From Chelativorans intermedius (lineage in GTDB: Bacteria > Pseudomonadota > Alphaproteobacteria > Rhizobiales > Rhizobiaceae), in the NCBI RefSeq assembly GCF_025398255.1, contig NZ_JAODNW010000005.1:62001-126000 (forward strand): a stretch of 64,000 nt of DNA. The letters run 5' to 3'. Below, in pieces: positions 11,102 through 21,370 of the stretch (positions are counted from its first letter, which is position 1; the number at the start of each line of letters is the position of its first letter). The notes beneath the pieces are model-generated. The model was not told the origin of the DNA. It saw only the letters and a program-made list of their open reading frames with translations, and did no database searches. The translations under genes were made by a program, and so were the position numbers.

Positions 11102-11198
11102 ACCCCCGGCTGCGGACTATGCCAGCCAAGCCTTAACGATTGGCTAAGCTTAACGGCGGCCTAACAGGGGCGGGACAGGGCGGCCGGACGCACACATC

Positions 11199-11220
11199 GA
11201 AAAGGCGCCCGCGGGCGCCT
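11199..11220 (-). terminator. Terminator after the DUF1508 gene
   Basis: Inverted repeat AGGCGCCC-GC-GGGCGCCT (11203-11220), followed on the reverse strand by CTTTTCG. It lies about 50 bases downstream of the DUF1508 stop. It could also act weakly against read-through towards the kinase gene. Confidence 0.65.
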
Positions 11221-11270
11221 CTTCACGCGCCGTGGTGCGCAAGCGGCACCACGCAGGCCGGCATGGGCGC

Positions 11271-11639
11271 CTAGGATTCGTCCTCGACGGGGGCGTCAGG
11301 GGCGTTCTTGGCGATGCTTTCGGCGCAGTTGATGGCGTTGCGCTTGTCGGTATAGGTCTCCGATCGCACCATCGTCTCGCCATTGGAGGCCACAAAGCGG
11401 GTGAAGAACTCGCCGTTCTTCGAGCCGGCGATCTCGAACCGGTAGCCCGATCCGCTCTCGTCCTTGGTCAGATCGACAATCGGTGCGCCGGGTGCATTCC
11501 GCTTGATCGAATCGATGCAGTTCTTGGCGCTCGACTTGGCCTTGTAGCTCTCCGACCAGACCATGATCTCGGAGTTGTAGAGAAACTGGACGCCAAACTG
11601 GTCGTCCTTGCGGCTGACGATTTTGAACTTGTGCGGCAT
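11271..11639 (-). CDS. DUF1508 (YegP-like) two-repeat protein
   Basis: Small 122-residue protein made of two copies of the DUF1508/YegP fold: residues about 1-58 (FLYNSEIMVWSESYKAKSSA) and 62-118 (VASNGETMVRSETYTDKRNA). Each repeat has the pattern F-x-I/V-x-S-x(2,3)-G-x-F-x(2)-R/Q-F and ends in a conserved xxCIDSIKxNAP helix. Biochemical function is not known for this family. The start at 11639 is supported by AGGAGGGG just upstream; a longer reading frame to 11732 lacks such a site. It is a single gene, between a terminator and tRNA-Glu. Confidence 0.85.
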   Translation of the reverse strand: MPHKFKIVSRKDDQFGVQFLYNSEIMVWSESYKAKSSAKNCIDSIKRNAPGAPIVDLTKDESGSGYRFEIAGSKNGEFFTRFVASNGETMVRSETYTDKRNAINCAESIAKNAPDAPVEDES

Positions 11640-11775
11640 GACCCCTCCTGCACATCGGGAACGTGCAATGTTAGCCAGAGGAGACGCACAAACACAACCC
11701 CGCTTCCACAACCAACAGGCGAGATGCGGCACTGGATGTGGAGAACCGATAAAGCAATGAAGCGGTGCAAGACAA

Positions 11776-11851
11776 TGGCACTCCCAAGGGGACTCGAACC
11801 CCTGTTTCCGCCGTGAGAGGGCGGCGTCCTAGACCGCTAGACGATGGGAGC
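11776..11851 (-). tRNA. tRNA-Glu (anticodon CTC)
   Basis: A complete 76-base cloverleaf on the reverse strand with encoded CCA. The anticodon stem-loop is CCGCC-CTCTCAC-GGCGG, giving CTC (reads GAG). The T arm is AGGGG-TTCGAGT-CCCCT. The acceptor stem pairs 7 bases, with a G-U at position 1-72. GAG is a heavily used codon in this high-GC genome. Confidence 0.96.
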
Positions 11852-11914
11852 ATCTTTCGTGGGCGCGATATAATCGGGATTGCCGGCAAATGCAACAGGG
11901 GTGAGAGCACTTGC

Positions 11915-12331
11915 TCAAACAATCTTGTCTGCCGGCTGCAGGAGGTCCCACGGATTGCCGTAGAGATCGGTGAACACCGCAACGGTGCCGTAGTCCTCCT
12001 CCCGCGGCGCCTCGCGGAAGGCGACGCCGTTCTCGCGCATGGCGTGGTAATCCCGCCAGAAGTCGTCGGTATAGAGAAAGAGGAAGACGCGGCCGCCCGC
12101 CTGGCGGCCGATGGCGGCACGGCTTGCGGCCGTGTCTGCCCGCGCCAGCAGGAGGCAGGCGCCGCCCGCCTCCTGCGGCCCCATCACCACCCAGCGCTTG
12201 CCGCGTTCGGCAAGAGGCTTGTCCTCCAGAAGGGCGAAGCCCAGCTTGTCGCGGTACCAGGCAATGGCCTCGTCATAGTCGCGCACCACCAGCGTCGTCA
12301 GCGCGATGCGGCGGGCGGGTGCGGCGTTCAT
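11915..12331 (-). CDS. VOC-family (glyoxalase/bleomycin-resistance fold) protein
   Basis: 138-residue protein of the vicinal-oxygen-chelate superfamily. The paired beta-alpha-beta-beta-beta modules show as ALTTLVVRDYDEAIAWYRDKLGF (module 1) and RVFLFLYTDDFWRDYHAMRENGV (module 2), ending in the typical FTDLYGNPWDLLQ metal-site strand. Substrate cannot be assigned. Its ATG overlaps the stop of the DUF6476 gene by 4 bases (12328-12331), so the two are probably co-transcribed. Confidence 0.85.
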   Translation of the reverse strand: MNAAPARRIALTTLVVRDYDEAIAWYRDKLGFALLEDKPLAERGKRWVVMGPQEAGGACLLLARADTAASRAAIGRQAGGRVFLFLYTDDFWRDYHAMRENGVAFREAPREEDYGTVAVFTDLYGNPWDLLQPADKIV

Positions 12332-12717
12332 GGCACGTCGTGGACGATGGTGAAGCGGCCGACAGGCCGGCCCTCGGCCATGTCGTAGACGAGCATGGCC
12401 TCGCCGCCGGCGGCAAGCCGCAGATGCAGGCTCAGACGGTTGCCGGAGATGGCGTGGGAGAGGATGCGCGCGCCCGCCGGCAGGAGGATTTCCCCGGACA
12501 GCGCCTCGGCAGGAAGTGCGGCGGGGCTGCGGGCCTCGCCATTCTCGGCCGGCGCCATCGACTTGTAGACAAGGGCGACAACCACCGCCATAACCGCCGC
12601 GAACAGGATGGCGAGGTTGATGCCCATGAAACGCACGAGCTTGCGGCGCACGCGCTCGGCCGCCGGGTCCAGCGGCTTGTCTTCGTCGGTCTCTTGCGGC
12701 TGTGCCGGCGCGGCCAT
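12328..12717 (-). CDS. DUF6476-type single-pass membrane protein
   Basis: 129-residue protein with a charged cytoplasmic N terminus (1-32), one membrane helix (about 33-52, INLAILFAAVMAVVVALVYK) and a C-terminal beta-rich part containing GARILSHAISGNRLSLHL and GRFTIVHDV. It resembles the DUF6476 family, which is conserved in alphaproteobacteria next to RluA-type genes, as here; function is unknown. It is divergent from the pseudouridine synthase gene with only 29 bases between the start codons, so the promoters must overlap the coding starts. Confidence 0.75.
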   Translation of the reverse strand: MAAPAQPQETDEDKPLDPAAERVRRKLVRFMGINLAILFAAVMAVVVALVYKSMAPAENGEARSPAALPAEALSGEILLPAGARILSHAISGNRLSLHLRLAAGGEAMLVYDMAEGRPVGRFTIVHDVP

Positions 12718-12746
12718 CGGATCCTCTGTCGCAGGACGTGTCGGAA

Positions 12747-13766
12747 ATGAGCGCTCCTGATAGCGAAGCCGGCGGGGAATTGAAAGAGCTGACCGTGGAG
12801 GCCGCGGCGGCGGGGCGGCGGCTCGACCAGTGGCTGGCCGAGGCGCTGGCGCCCGGGCTTTCGCGCAGCCGCGTGCAGGCCCTGGTGCGCGCCGGGGCCG
12901 TGGCGCTCGACGGCCAGGCCGTCACCGAGCCGAAGCGCAAGGTCGCCGCCGGCGAGCGCTACCGGATTGCGCTGCCTGCGGCAGAAGCGCCGGCGCCGGA
13001 GGGCGAGCCCATCCCGCTCGATATTCTGTATGAGGATGCGGCGCTGATCGTTGTCGACAAGCCGGCCGGGCTTGTCGTGCATCCGGGGCCGGGAAACTGG
13101 ACCGGCACGCTGGTCAATGCCCTCATCCACCATTGCGGCGACTCGCTGTCGGGCATCGGCGGCGTGCGCCGGCCGGGCATCGTGCACCGGCTCGACCGCG
13201 AGACGAGCGGCGTCATGGTGGTGGCCAAGACCGACCGCGCCCACAGGGCGCTTGCCGAGGCGTTCGCCGATCATGGGCGCAACGGCGATCTGGAGCGCGC
13301 CTATGTGGCCCTGGTGTGGGGCGTGCCGCCGCGCAGCTCGGGCACCATCGAGGCGGCGCTCGGCCGCTCCGTGCACGACCGGACGCTGCGCGCGGTGGTG
13401 CCCGAGGGCCGCCCCGATGCCCGCGCTGCCGTGACCCACTACAGGGTTCTGCAGCGCTATGGGCGGGAAGGAATTGCCGCCCTTGTCGAATGCCGGCTCG
13501 AAACCGGGCGAACGCACCAGATCCGTGTCCATATGGCGCATATCGGCCATCCGGTCATCGGAGACCCCGCCTATGGCCGGGCCTTCCGAACCAAGGCGCG
13601 GCGCCTGCCGCCGCCGCTGGCGGAAATGGCTGCGGCATTTCCGCGCCAGGCGCTGCATGCGCGCCTTCTGGCCTTCCGCCATCCCGAGACCGGGGATATA
13701 ATGCGTTTCGAGGCGCCGGTTCCGGCCGACATGGCGGAACTGATCGAGCGCTTCTCCCGTTTGTAG
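12747..13766 (+). CDS. RluA-family rRNA/tRNA pseudouridine synthase (RluD-like)
   Basis: Converts specific uridines in large-subunit rRNA (or tRNA) to pseudouridine. An N-terminal S4-like RNA-binding domain (about 10-70: RLDQWLAEALAPGLSRSRVQ) is followed by the catalytic domain with HRLDRETSGVMVVAK, whose Asp is the catalytic residue, and GRTHQIRVHMAHIGHPVIGD. The S4 domain, length (339 residues) and the sequence DKPAGLVVHPG favour an RluD-like enzyme. I start at ATG 12747; an upstream in-frame ATG at 12702 would lie inside the divergent gene. The exact target base is not determinable from sequence. Confidence 0.92.
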   Translation: MSAPDSEAGGELKELTVEAAAAGRRLDQWLAEALAPGLSRSRVQALVRAGAVALDGQAVTEPKRKVAAGERYRIALPAAEAPAPEGEPIPLDILYEDAALIVVDKPAGLVVHPGPGNWTGTLVNALIHHCGDSLSGIGGVRRPGIVHRLDRETSGVMVVAKTDRAHRALAEAFADHGRNGDLERAYVALVWGVPPRSSGTIEAALGRSVHDRTLRAVVPEGRPDARAAVTHYRVLQRYGREGIAALVECRLETGRTHQIRVHMAHIGHPVIGDPAYGRAFRTKARRLPPPLAEMAAAFPRQALHARLLAFRHPETGDIMRFEAPVPADMAELIERFSRL

Positions 13767-13849
13767 CTGAAGACCCGTTTGTAGCCGAAGAATGGTACAG
13801 AGTCGCCGGCCGGAAGCGGTCACGATTTGTTGACCGGAAGCAGAAGGTT

Positions 13850-13878
13850 TTGCCTTTCGGAATTTGTTCCTATATAAC
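13850..13878 (+). promoter_or_regulatory. Candidate rpoH promoter
   Basis: TTGCCT (13850-13855) and TATAAC (13873-13878) are separated by 17 bases, a good housekeeping-sigma match. It leaves an untranslated leader of about 80 bases before the rpoH start. No clear sigma-32 element (CTTG with CCCCAT-like -10) was found alongside it. Confidence 0.6.
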
Positions 13879-13964
13879 CACGTGGCGCGGTGCGCGCTGA
13901 TGCGGCCGTGCCTTTCTGTCCGCCTAAGACAGGGGACGATACAGAAGATGAGGAGGGTGCTGTC

Positions 13965-14885
13965 ATGGCCCAGACATTGCCGAGTGTTGTTTCGGGGGAA
14001 GGTGGTCTTACCCGCTATCTCGAGGAAATCCGCCGTTTTCCCATGCTGCAGCCGGAAGAGGAGTACATGCTTGCGAAGCGCTATCGCGAGCATGGCGACC
14101 CCGACGCTGCGCACAAGCTGGTGACCAGCCATCTGAGACTCGTGGCGAAGATTGCCATGGGCTATCGCGGCTACGGCCTGCCCATCGGCGAGGTGATCTC
14201 CGAGGGCAATGTCGGCCTTATGCAGGCCGTCAAGAAGTTCGAGCCCGAGCGTGGCTTCCGGCTGGCCACCTATGCCATGTGGTGGATCAAGGCAGCGATT
14301 CAGGAATATATCCTGCGTTCGTGGAGCCTGGTGAAGATGGGCACCACGGCCAATCAGAAGCGCCTGTTCTTCAACCTGCGCAAGGTGAAGGGCAAGATTC
14401 AGGCGCTCGACGAGGGCGATCTCAACCCCGAGCAGGTCACCGAAATCGCCACCAGGCTGAATGTGAGCGAGGAGGAGGTGATCTCCATGAACCGCCGGCT
14501 GTCCGGCGATGCCTCGCTCAACGCGCCCATCCGCGCCACGGAAGGCGAGTCCGGCGAATGGCAGGACTGGCTGGTGGACGAGCATGACAACCAGGAGGAT
14601 ATGCTGGTCGAGCAGGACGAGCTCGAACAGCGCCGCCGCATGCTGGAGGATGCGATGGAGGTGCTCAACGAGCGCGAGCGCCGCATCTTCGAGGCGCGGC
14701 GGCTTTCCGACGAGCCGCTGACGCTGGAGGAGCTCTCCAGCGAGTTCGACATCAGCCGTGAGCGGGTGCGCCAGATCGAGGTGCGCGCCTTTGAAAAGGT
14801 GCAGGAGGCGGTGAAGGCTTCGGCGCGGAAGCAGGCCCAGGCCACCCTTGCCGCCCGCAGCGAAGGGGAGGGTGCGGCCGCCTGA
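13965..14885 (+). CDS. rpoH: RNA polymerase heat-shock sigma factor RpoH (sigma-32)
   Basis: 306-residue sigma-70-family factor that directs RNA polymerase to heat-shock promoters. Region 1.2/2 starts with TRYLEEIRRFPMLQPEEEY; region 2 has VISEGNVGLMQAVKKFEPERGFR and the -10-reading YAMWWIKAAIQEYILRSWSLV; the RpoH box is QKRLFFNLRKVKG; region 4.2 carries SREFDI-like ISRERVRQIEVRAFEKV. The ATG at 13965 has AGGAGGG 7 bases upstream. It is monocistronic. Alphaproteobacteria often carry two rpoH genes; whether this is rpoH1 or rpoH2 cannot be decided here. Confidence 0.97.
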   Translation: MAQTLPSVVSGEGGLTRYLEEIRRFPMLQPEEEYMLAKRYREHGDPDAAHKLVTSHLRLVAKIAMGYRGYGLPIGEVISEGNVGLMQAVKKFEPERGFRLATYAMWWIKAAIQEYILRSWSLVKMGTTANQKRLFFNLRKVKGKIQALDEGDLNPEQVTEIATRLNVSEEEVISMNRRLSGDASLNAPIRATEGESGEWQDWLVDEHDNQEDMLVEQDELEQRRRMLEDAMEVLNERERRIFEARRLSDEPLTLEELSSEFDISRERVRQIEVRAFEKVQEAVKASARKQAQATLAARSEGEGAAA

Positions 14886-14915
14886 CGGCCGCATCGCGCT
14901 CCCGCCGGGCGGCTC

Positions 14916-16550
14916 CTATCCGCTCGATGCCCTCTGCCAGGCAGCCAGCGCCTCGTTGAAGATCCGGTCGCCGGGCACGCCCTTTTCCAGCGTCATGAGG
15001 GCGCGGCGTCCCGACGAATAGACGATCGGGATGTCGATCCAGCTCTGCCGCCGCATCAGCAGGGTGTTGGCCTGCACGTCGGCCGGGCTGTCGCTCAACG
15101 CCACCAGAAAGAAGCCGTCCGCGATCTTGGCGGGAATGCCCAGCAGCGGGTTGCCCGTGTCCTGCTCGGTGCGTTTCATCGTCACCCGCAGCACATTGTC
15201 GACGCCGCCCTCGGCGAAGTCGTCGGGCGTCAGGAAAATCAGCTCCATGATGTGGCTGGCCGGCAGCGACTGGTCGACATTGCGCCGGATGGTCATCTTG
15301 AGCTGCAGGTCCTTCTCGGGAATCCGCGCCTCGGCCTGGATGGTGGGTTCGGGCGGCAGGTCGTTGCCGGGCGACTCCTCGACGATCGACCAGACCACGG
15401 TGCCCGTCTCGGCCGAGCCCTGGGAGGCGCTGGTGCGCTCCTCGTAGAAGAACGCCTTCTGCCCGACGGGCAGGGCCTGGCCGTTCTGGGCGCCTTCCGC
15501 CTGCGCGGCCTCTCCGTCCTGGGTGGCGGCGGCGATGGAGGTGCCTTCGCCCGGGCCGGCCTCGCCGCCGGCGGGGCCGGGGTCGACCTCCCTTCCATCC
15601 GGCAGCAGGCGCTGGGTGAACTTGTCGGATTGCGCAGTGCTTTCCGGCGCTGCCGCCTGGGGCTGCTCGCGGACCGGCGCCTCGGGCTCCACGCGCGCCG
15701 TCTCCTGCGCCTCCTCCTCCTCGGGCGGTGCCGCCGTATCCCCGTCCTGCACCATCATCTGCTCGAAACCTTCATGGCCGGCGAGTCGCGCAAGATCATC
15801 GCGGTAGAACCAGCCGCCCGCAGCGGCCGCGCCAAGCAGCAGAACCAGCAGCACCAGCGCCACCAGCCCGCCTCTCCGGCGCCGCTCGGGCGTGGCCGCC
15901 TCGTCTGCGCCGAAGGTCTCCTCCTCCGCCGGTTCCGCCAGCCGCTCCGCCGCCTCGGAGAAGGGTTCGGGCTGGCCGGCAGCCGTCTCGTAATCGGGCC
16001 AGGCCGGCGCGGCTGCATCGGCGTGCAGGTCCGGTTCCTCGTCCTGCGGGGTTGGCGCCTCCGCCTCCCGCGTCTCTTGGGCGGGCAACGGCTCATAGGA
16101 CCATGCGGCGGGTTCGGGCTCGGCGGCCGCCGGTTCGGGCTCATCCTGCGCCGGGGCAGGGATGTCCGCGCCCGCCTGCTCCTCGTCGGGCGCCGGCTCG
16201 CGGGACCGCGCGGCGGGTTCGGACGCATCTTCGACCGCAGGCGCCTCCTGCGCCGTCTCCTGCGGGGCCTCCGGCCATGTCTCCTGCGGCCATGTCTCCT
16301 GGGGTTCGGCCTCCGCCGCCGGCGTCTCGGCCTGCGGCGGGGCGGCAAACTCGGCCTCCACCGTTTCGATGGCTTCTTCCAGAAGCCTCTTCTGCCGTGC
16401 GGCAAGCTCCGGCGGCGGCGGCGGAGACACGGCGGCCAGCTTGGCCTCGATGGTGGCGCGTGCCTTCTCGTAGACCCTTGCCCGTGCGTCGGGGGTGTTC
16501 TCCTTCAGAGCGCCGATCGTCTTGCGCAAAACCGCAGCAAAATCCGCCAT
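14916..16550 (-). CDS. Large Ala/Pro/Glu-rich single-pass membrane protein of unknown function
   Basis: 544 residues in four parts. Residues 1-75 are helical and mixed-charge (RKTIGALKENTPDARARVYE). Residues 76-222 are a disordered acidic linker rich in Ala, Pro and Glu, with the repeated word PQETW. Residues 223-248 are RRRR then a membrane helix (LVALVLLVLLLGAAAAGGWF). After a second disordered stretch, residues ~362-540 form a globular, presumably periplasmic domain (KAFFYEERTS, LKMTIRRNVDQSLPASHIMELIF, PAKIADGFFLVALSD, RRALMTLEKG). I do not recognise a named family; similar unannotated proteins are found next to purA in rhizobia (recollection, not tested). It is convergent with rpoH. Confidence 0.8.
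   Translation of the reverse strand: MADFAAVLRKTIGALKENTPDARARVYEKARATIEAKLAAVSPPPPPELAARQKRLLEEAIETVEAEFAAPPQAETPAAEAEPQETWPQETWPEAPQETAQEAPAVEDASEPAARSREPAPDEEQAGADIPAPAQDEPEPAAAEPEPAAWSYEPLPAQETREAEAPTPQDEEPDLHADAAAPAWPDYETAAGQPEPFSEAAERLAEPAEEETFGADEAATPERRRRGGLVALVLLVLLLGAAAAGGWFYRDDLARLAGHEGFEQMMVQDGDTAAPPEEEEAQETARVEPEAPVREQPQAAAPESTAQSDKFTQRLLPDGREVDPGPAGGEAGPGEGTSIAAATQDGEAAQAEGAQNGQALPVGQKAFFYEERTSASQGSAETGTVVWSIVEESPGNDLPPEPTIQAEARIPEKDLQLKMTIRRNVDQSLPASHIMELIFLTPDDFAEGGVDNVLRVTMKRTEQDTGNPLLGIPAKIADGFFLVALSDSPADVQANTLLMRRQSWIDIPIVYSSGRRALMTLEKGVPGDRIFNEALAAWQRASSG
16273..16302. repeat. 15-bp tandem duplication
   Basis: GGCCATGTCTCCTGC is repeated back to back with one final-base difference, adding five residues of the PQETW motif to the linker of the 544-residue protein. 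Confidence 0.9.
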
Positions 16551-16706
16551 GCCTTAACTGTCCGCTTCTGCCCTCTCGCCGCCCGAGATTCACCGCACCA
16601 TGCACGAAATTGTGGTGACTCTACAGCATGGCCCTGAACAATGGAATCGCCTTCTGAAGGATCAATTCGTAGATTCAAAGCCTTAGCGTTTTTTCCCCTC
16701 TCCGCG

Positions 16707-18005
<1,299 letters not shown>

Positions 18006-18214
18006 GCGTGCATCCTTCCTGGCCGGGTGCGCCGGGCACACCCGCTGATCGTGTCAAACCCTGGGCTCTATACCGTCATGCGGGCGGCGATGCGACCCCC
18101 CTTTGCGGTTCCCCGGATCCAGGGCTGCCGAGGCCCTCTCGCCGCTGTCGATTTACGCGGGCCGGCGAAGCGGCTATTGCGTCGGGCTGGTTCGACGGCC
18201 GGCGGGACGCGCTC

Positions 18215-19144
18215 ATGCATCAAAACAGGGCTTATGCCATTCTTCTGCTCACCACGCTCTTCTGGGGCGGCAATGCGGTGGCCGGCAAGCTGGCGGTGGG
18301 CCACGTCTCGCCCTTCGCGCTCACCTTCCTGCGCTGGGCACTGGCGCTCGCCATCCTGTTGCCGCTGGCGTGGAAGCCGCTGCGCCGCGACTGGCCGCTG
18401 GTGAAGGCCAACCTGCCGCTTCTCATGTTCCTCGGCATGCTGGGCTTCACCCTGTTCAACGCCTCCATGTACAGCGCGCTCACCTTCACCTCCGCCGTCA
18501 ACGTCTCGATCGAGCAGGCGGCCATTCCGATGGCCATCATCGCGCTCAACTTCTGCCTGTTCAAGGTGCGGGCGACAAGGCTGCAGCTCGCCGGCTTCGT
18601 GCTGTCGCTTCTCGGCGTGTCGCTGACGGCCAGCCATGGCGACCTTCGCCGCCTGACGGGCCTCGACATCAATGTCGGCGATCTGCTGATGATGCTCGCC
18701 GTCCTGGCCTACGGCCTCTACACGGTGCTGCTGCGCTTCAAGCCGCAGATCCACTGGCTGAGCACCATCGCCGTGCTGGCCGCCTCGGCGCTTTTGGCCT
18801 CGCTGCCCTTTCTCGCCTGGGAACATGCGAGCGGCCGTCTCCTCCTGCCGGATGCGCGCGGCTGGGCGATCGTTGCCTATACCGCGCTTTTCCCGTCCAT
18901 CCTGTCGCAGGTCTTCTTCATTCGCGGCAATGAGCTCATCGGCGCGAACCGTGCCGGGCTGTTCGTCAATCTGGTGCCGATCTTCGGCACGCTGCTGTCG
19001 ATCCTCATCCTGGGCGAGACGTTCCAGCTTCATCATGCGGTGGCGATGGCGCTGGTCTTCTGCGGCATCTGGCTGGCCGAATACAGCGGCCGCAGGGCCG
19101 CTGCCGCCCCAGCGCGCATGCGCGCGCCGATGGACGGGTCATAG
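18215..19144 (+). CDS. EamA-family (DMT superfamily) transporter
   Basis: Predicted inner-membrane exporter/importer with ten transmembrane helices in two EamA repeats (about 5-135 and 145-285). The first repeat opens with AILLLTTLFWGGNAVAGKLAVG and ends in LLGVSLTAS; the second includes GDLLMMLAVLAYGLYTVLLR and IFGTLLSILILGETFQLHHAVA. Substrate is not predictable. The ATG at 18215 starts exactly at the first helix; longer frames add non-conserved residues. It is divergent from purA. Confidence 0.88.
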   Translation: MHQNRAYAILLLTTLFWGGNAVAGKLAVGHVSPFALTFLRWALALAILLPLAWKPLRRDWPLVKANLPLLMFLGMLGFTLFNASMYSALTFTSAVNVSIEQAAIPMAIIALNFCLFKVRATRLQLAGFVLSLLGVSLTASHGDLRRLTGLDINVGDLLMMLAVLAYGLYTVLLRFKPQIHWLSTIAVLAASALLASLPFLAWEHASGRLLLPDARGWAIVAYTALFPSILSQVFFIRGNELIGANRAGLFVNLVPIFGTLLSILILGETFQLHHAVAMALVFCGIWLAEYSGRRAAAAPARMRAPMDGS

Positions 19145-19170
19145 CCGGGGGAAAGCGCCCGCCGGCCGCC

Positions 19171-19956
<786 letters not shown>

Positions 19957-19966
19957 GGTCTCCTCC

Positions 19967-21280
19967 CTATTTCACGCGCCTGCGGTAGAGCGTGTCCAGC
20001 CACACGGCCAGCACCAGCACCGCGCCGACCACGATGTTCTGCAACGGCGTGTCGATGCCCAGAAGCACCATGCCCGAGGCCAGCGATTGCATCAGCACGG
20101 CACCGATCATGGCGCCGGCCACCGTGCCCACGCCGCCGCCGAGCGAGGTGCCGCCGATGACGGCGGCGGCGATGACCAGCAGCTCGTCCAGCGTGCCGGC
20201 CGCATTGGTCGCCGCGTTGAGGCGGGCCGTCGTGATGGCGGAGGAAATCGAGGCCAGCACCCCCATCAGGATGAAGATCTTCATCACCACCCAGCGGGTG
20301 TTGATGCCGGCCAGCTCGGCCGCCTCCGGGTTGCCGCCAATGGCGAAGACATAGCGGCCGAAGCGCGTGCGCAGGGTCAGGAACGTCATGACCACGCCGA
20401 CGCCCAGCGCCATCAGCACCGGAATGGCGATGCCGTGGGCGATGAACATCCCGCCCTCGGGAATGACGATGTTGTTGGCCTCGGCATAGCGCCGCACGAT
20501 GCCGATGGGCCAGGGATAGGAATTGGCCACCGCCACGGCGCCCAGAACGAGCGCGCTGCCGACGATGCCGAGAAAGGCCTCTGCCCAGAGCGGGCGCAGC
20601 GGAAAGTTGAACTTCCGTCGCTGCCTGCGGCCCTGGATCAGCAGAAGGATGATCGCCGCGCAGGCGGCAAGGCCCACCACCCAGCTCCAGAAGGCGCCGA
20701 TTGCGCCGTCCGGCCCGCCGCCCATTAGGCGGAAGGTGGCATCCATGGGCGCGACCGTGCGGCCGCTCGTCACCCACCAGGCGGCGCCGCGCCATACCAG
20801 AAGTCCGCCCAGCGTGACGATGAAGGCGGGCACGCCGAGGAAGGCGATGATGTAGCCGTGCAGCGCGCCGATCAGCGCACCGGTCAGCACGCCCACGGCA
20901 AGGGCCACGAGCCAGATGGCGGGATGACCGAAGCCCAGAATGTCGGGCAGGATCTCGGCCTGGGTGACGCCCATCACCATGCCGACAAAGCCGAGCAGCG
21001 AGCCCACCGAAAGGTCGATGTTGCGGGTGACGATCACCAGCACCATGCCCGTGGACATGATGGCCACGGAAGCCGACTGCACGGACAGGTTCCACAGGTT
21101 GCGCGGGGTGAGGAACAGACCGCCCGAGAGAAGATGAAAGCCGATCCAGATGAGGGCCAGCGCTCCCAGCATGCCGAGCATGCGCGTGTCGAGCTCTGTC
21201 GCCTTGAGAAACCGCGCCACCGCGCCTGTCTGCGCGTGCGAGGCGCCTTGTGAGGGTGCTTGAGACGTCGCGTCCGCCAT
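19967..21280 (-). CDS. xylH: Xylose-type sugar ABC transporter permease
   Basis: 437-residue permease of the CUT2 class, the membrane channel for the XylF-bound sugar. About twelve hydrophobic segments are visible, starting with [18 protein letters not shown] and including the conserved [46 protein letters not shown] and [23 protein letters not shown]. The length and the long central loop after WWVTSGRT are XylH-like. It lies between xylF and the ATPase gene, with a stem-loop upstream that would lower its expression relative to xylF. Confidence 0.9.
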   Translation of the reverse strand: MADATSQAPSQGASHAQTGAVARFLKATELDTRMLGMLGALALIWIGFHLLSGGLFLTPRNLWNLSVQSASVAIMSTGMVLVIVTRNIDLSVGSLLGFVGMVMGVTQAEILPDILGFGHPAIWLVALAVGVLTGALIGALHGYIIAFLGVPAFIVTLGGLLVWRGAAWWVTSGRTVAPMDATFRLMGGGPDGAIGAFWSWVVGLAACAAIILLLIQGRRQRRKFNFPLRPLWAEAFLGIVGSALVLGAVAVANSYPWPIGIVRRYAEANNIVIPEGGMFIAHGIAIPVLMALGVGVVMTFLTLRTRFGRYVFAIGGNPEAAELAGINTRWVVMKIFILMGVLASISSAITTARLNAATNAAGTLDELLVIAAAVIGGTSLGGGVGTVAGAMIGAVLMQSLASGMVLLGIDTPLQNIVVGAVLVLAVWLDTLYRRRVK

Positions 21281-21320
21281 TCTGCCGTTCTCCTGCCCTG
21301 CCGCAGTCGGATTGAGAAAA

Positions 21321-21348
21321 CGCCGCGGCCCGTGGGCAGGCCGCGGCG
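21321..21348 (-). terminator. Intra-operon terminator/attenuator between xylF and xylH
   Basis: CGCCGCGGCC (21321-21330) pairs with GGCCGCGGCG (21339-21348) around an 8-base loop, and on the reverse strand the stem is followed by TTTTCTC. It lies between the xylF stop and the xylH start, where partial termination commonly keeps binding-protein message in excess. Confidence 0.75.
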
Positions 21349-21370
21349 CTTCGTCATGTCCTGCCGGCTG

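Noticed and set aside
7670..11164. Very long open frame antisense to the hybrid kinase (over 1100 codons)
   Set aside because: It is the GC-rich shadow of the kinase gene. Its product is His/Arg/Asp/Gly-rich with no recognisable motif, and the kinase on the other strand has all expected motifs.
11150..11164. CtrA half-consensus (TTAA-N7-CTAA) upstream of the hybrid kinase
   Set aside because: One of the two TTAA halves is changed and the surrounding sequence has several TTAA/CTAA words, so chance is likely.
13767..13964. RNA thermometer (ROSE type) in the rpoH leader
   Set aside because: No U(U/C)GCU motif pairing with the ribosome-binding site is visible in the ~80-base leader.
12432..14894. 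820-codon reverse-strand open frame across rluD-like gene and rpoH
   Set aside because: It is antisense to two clearly real genes and has no domain or start support. The translation is low-complexity.
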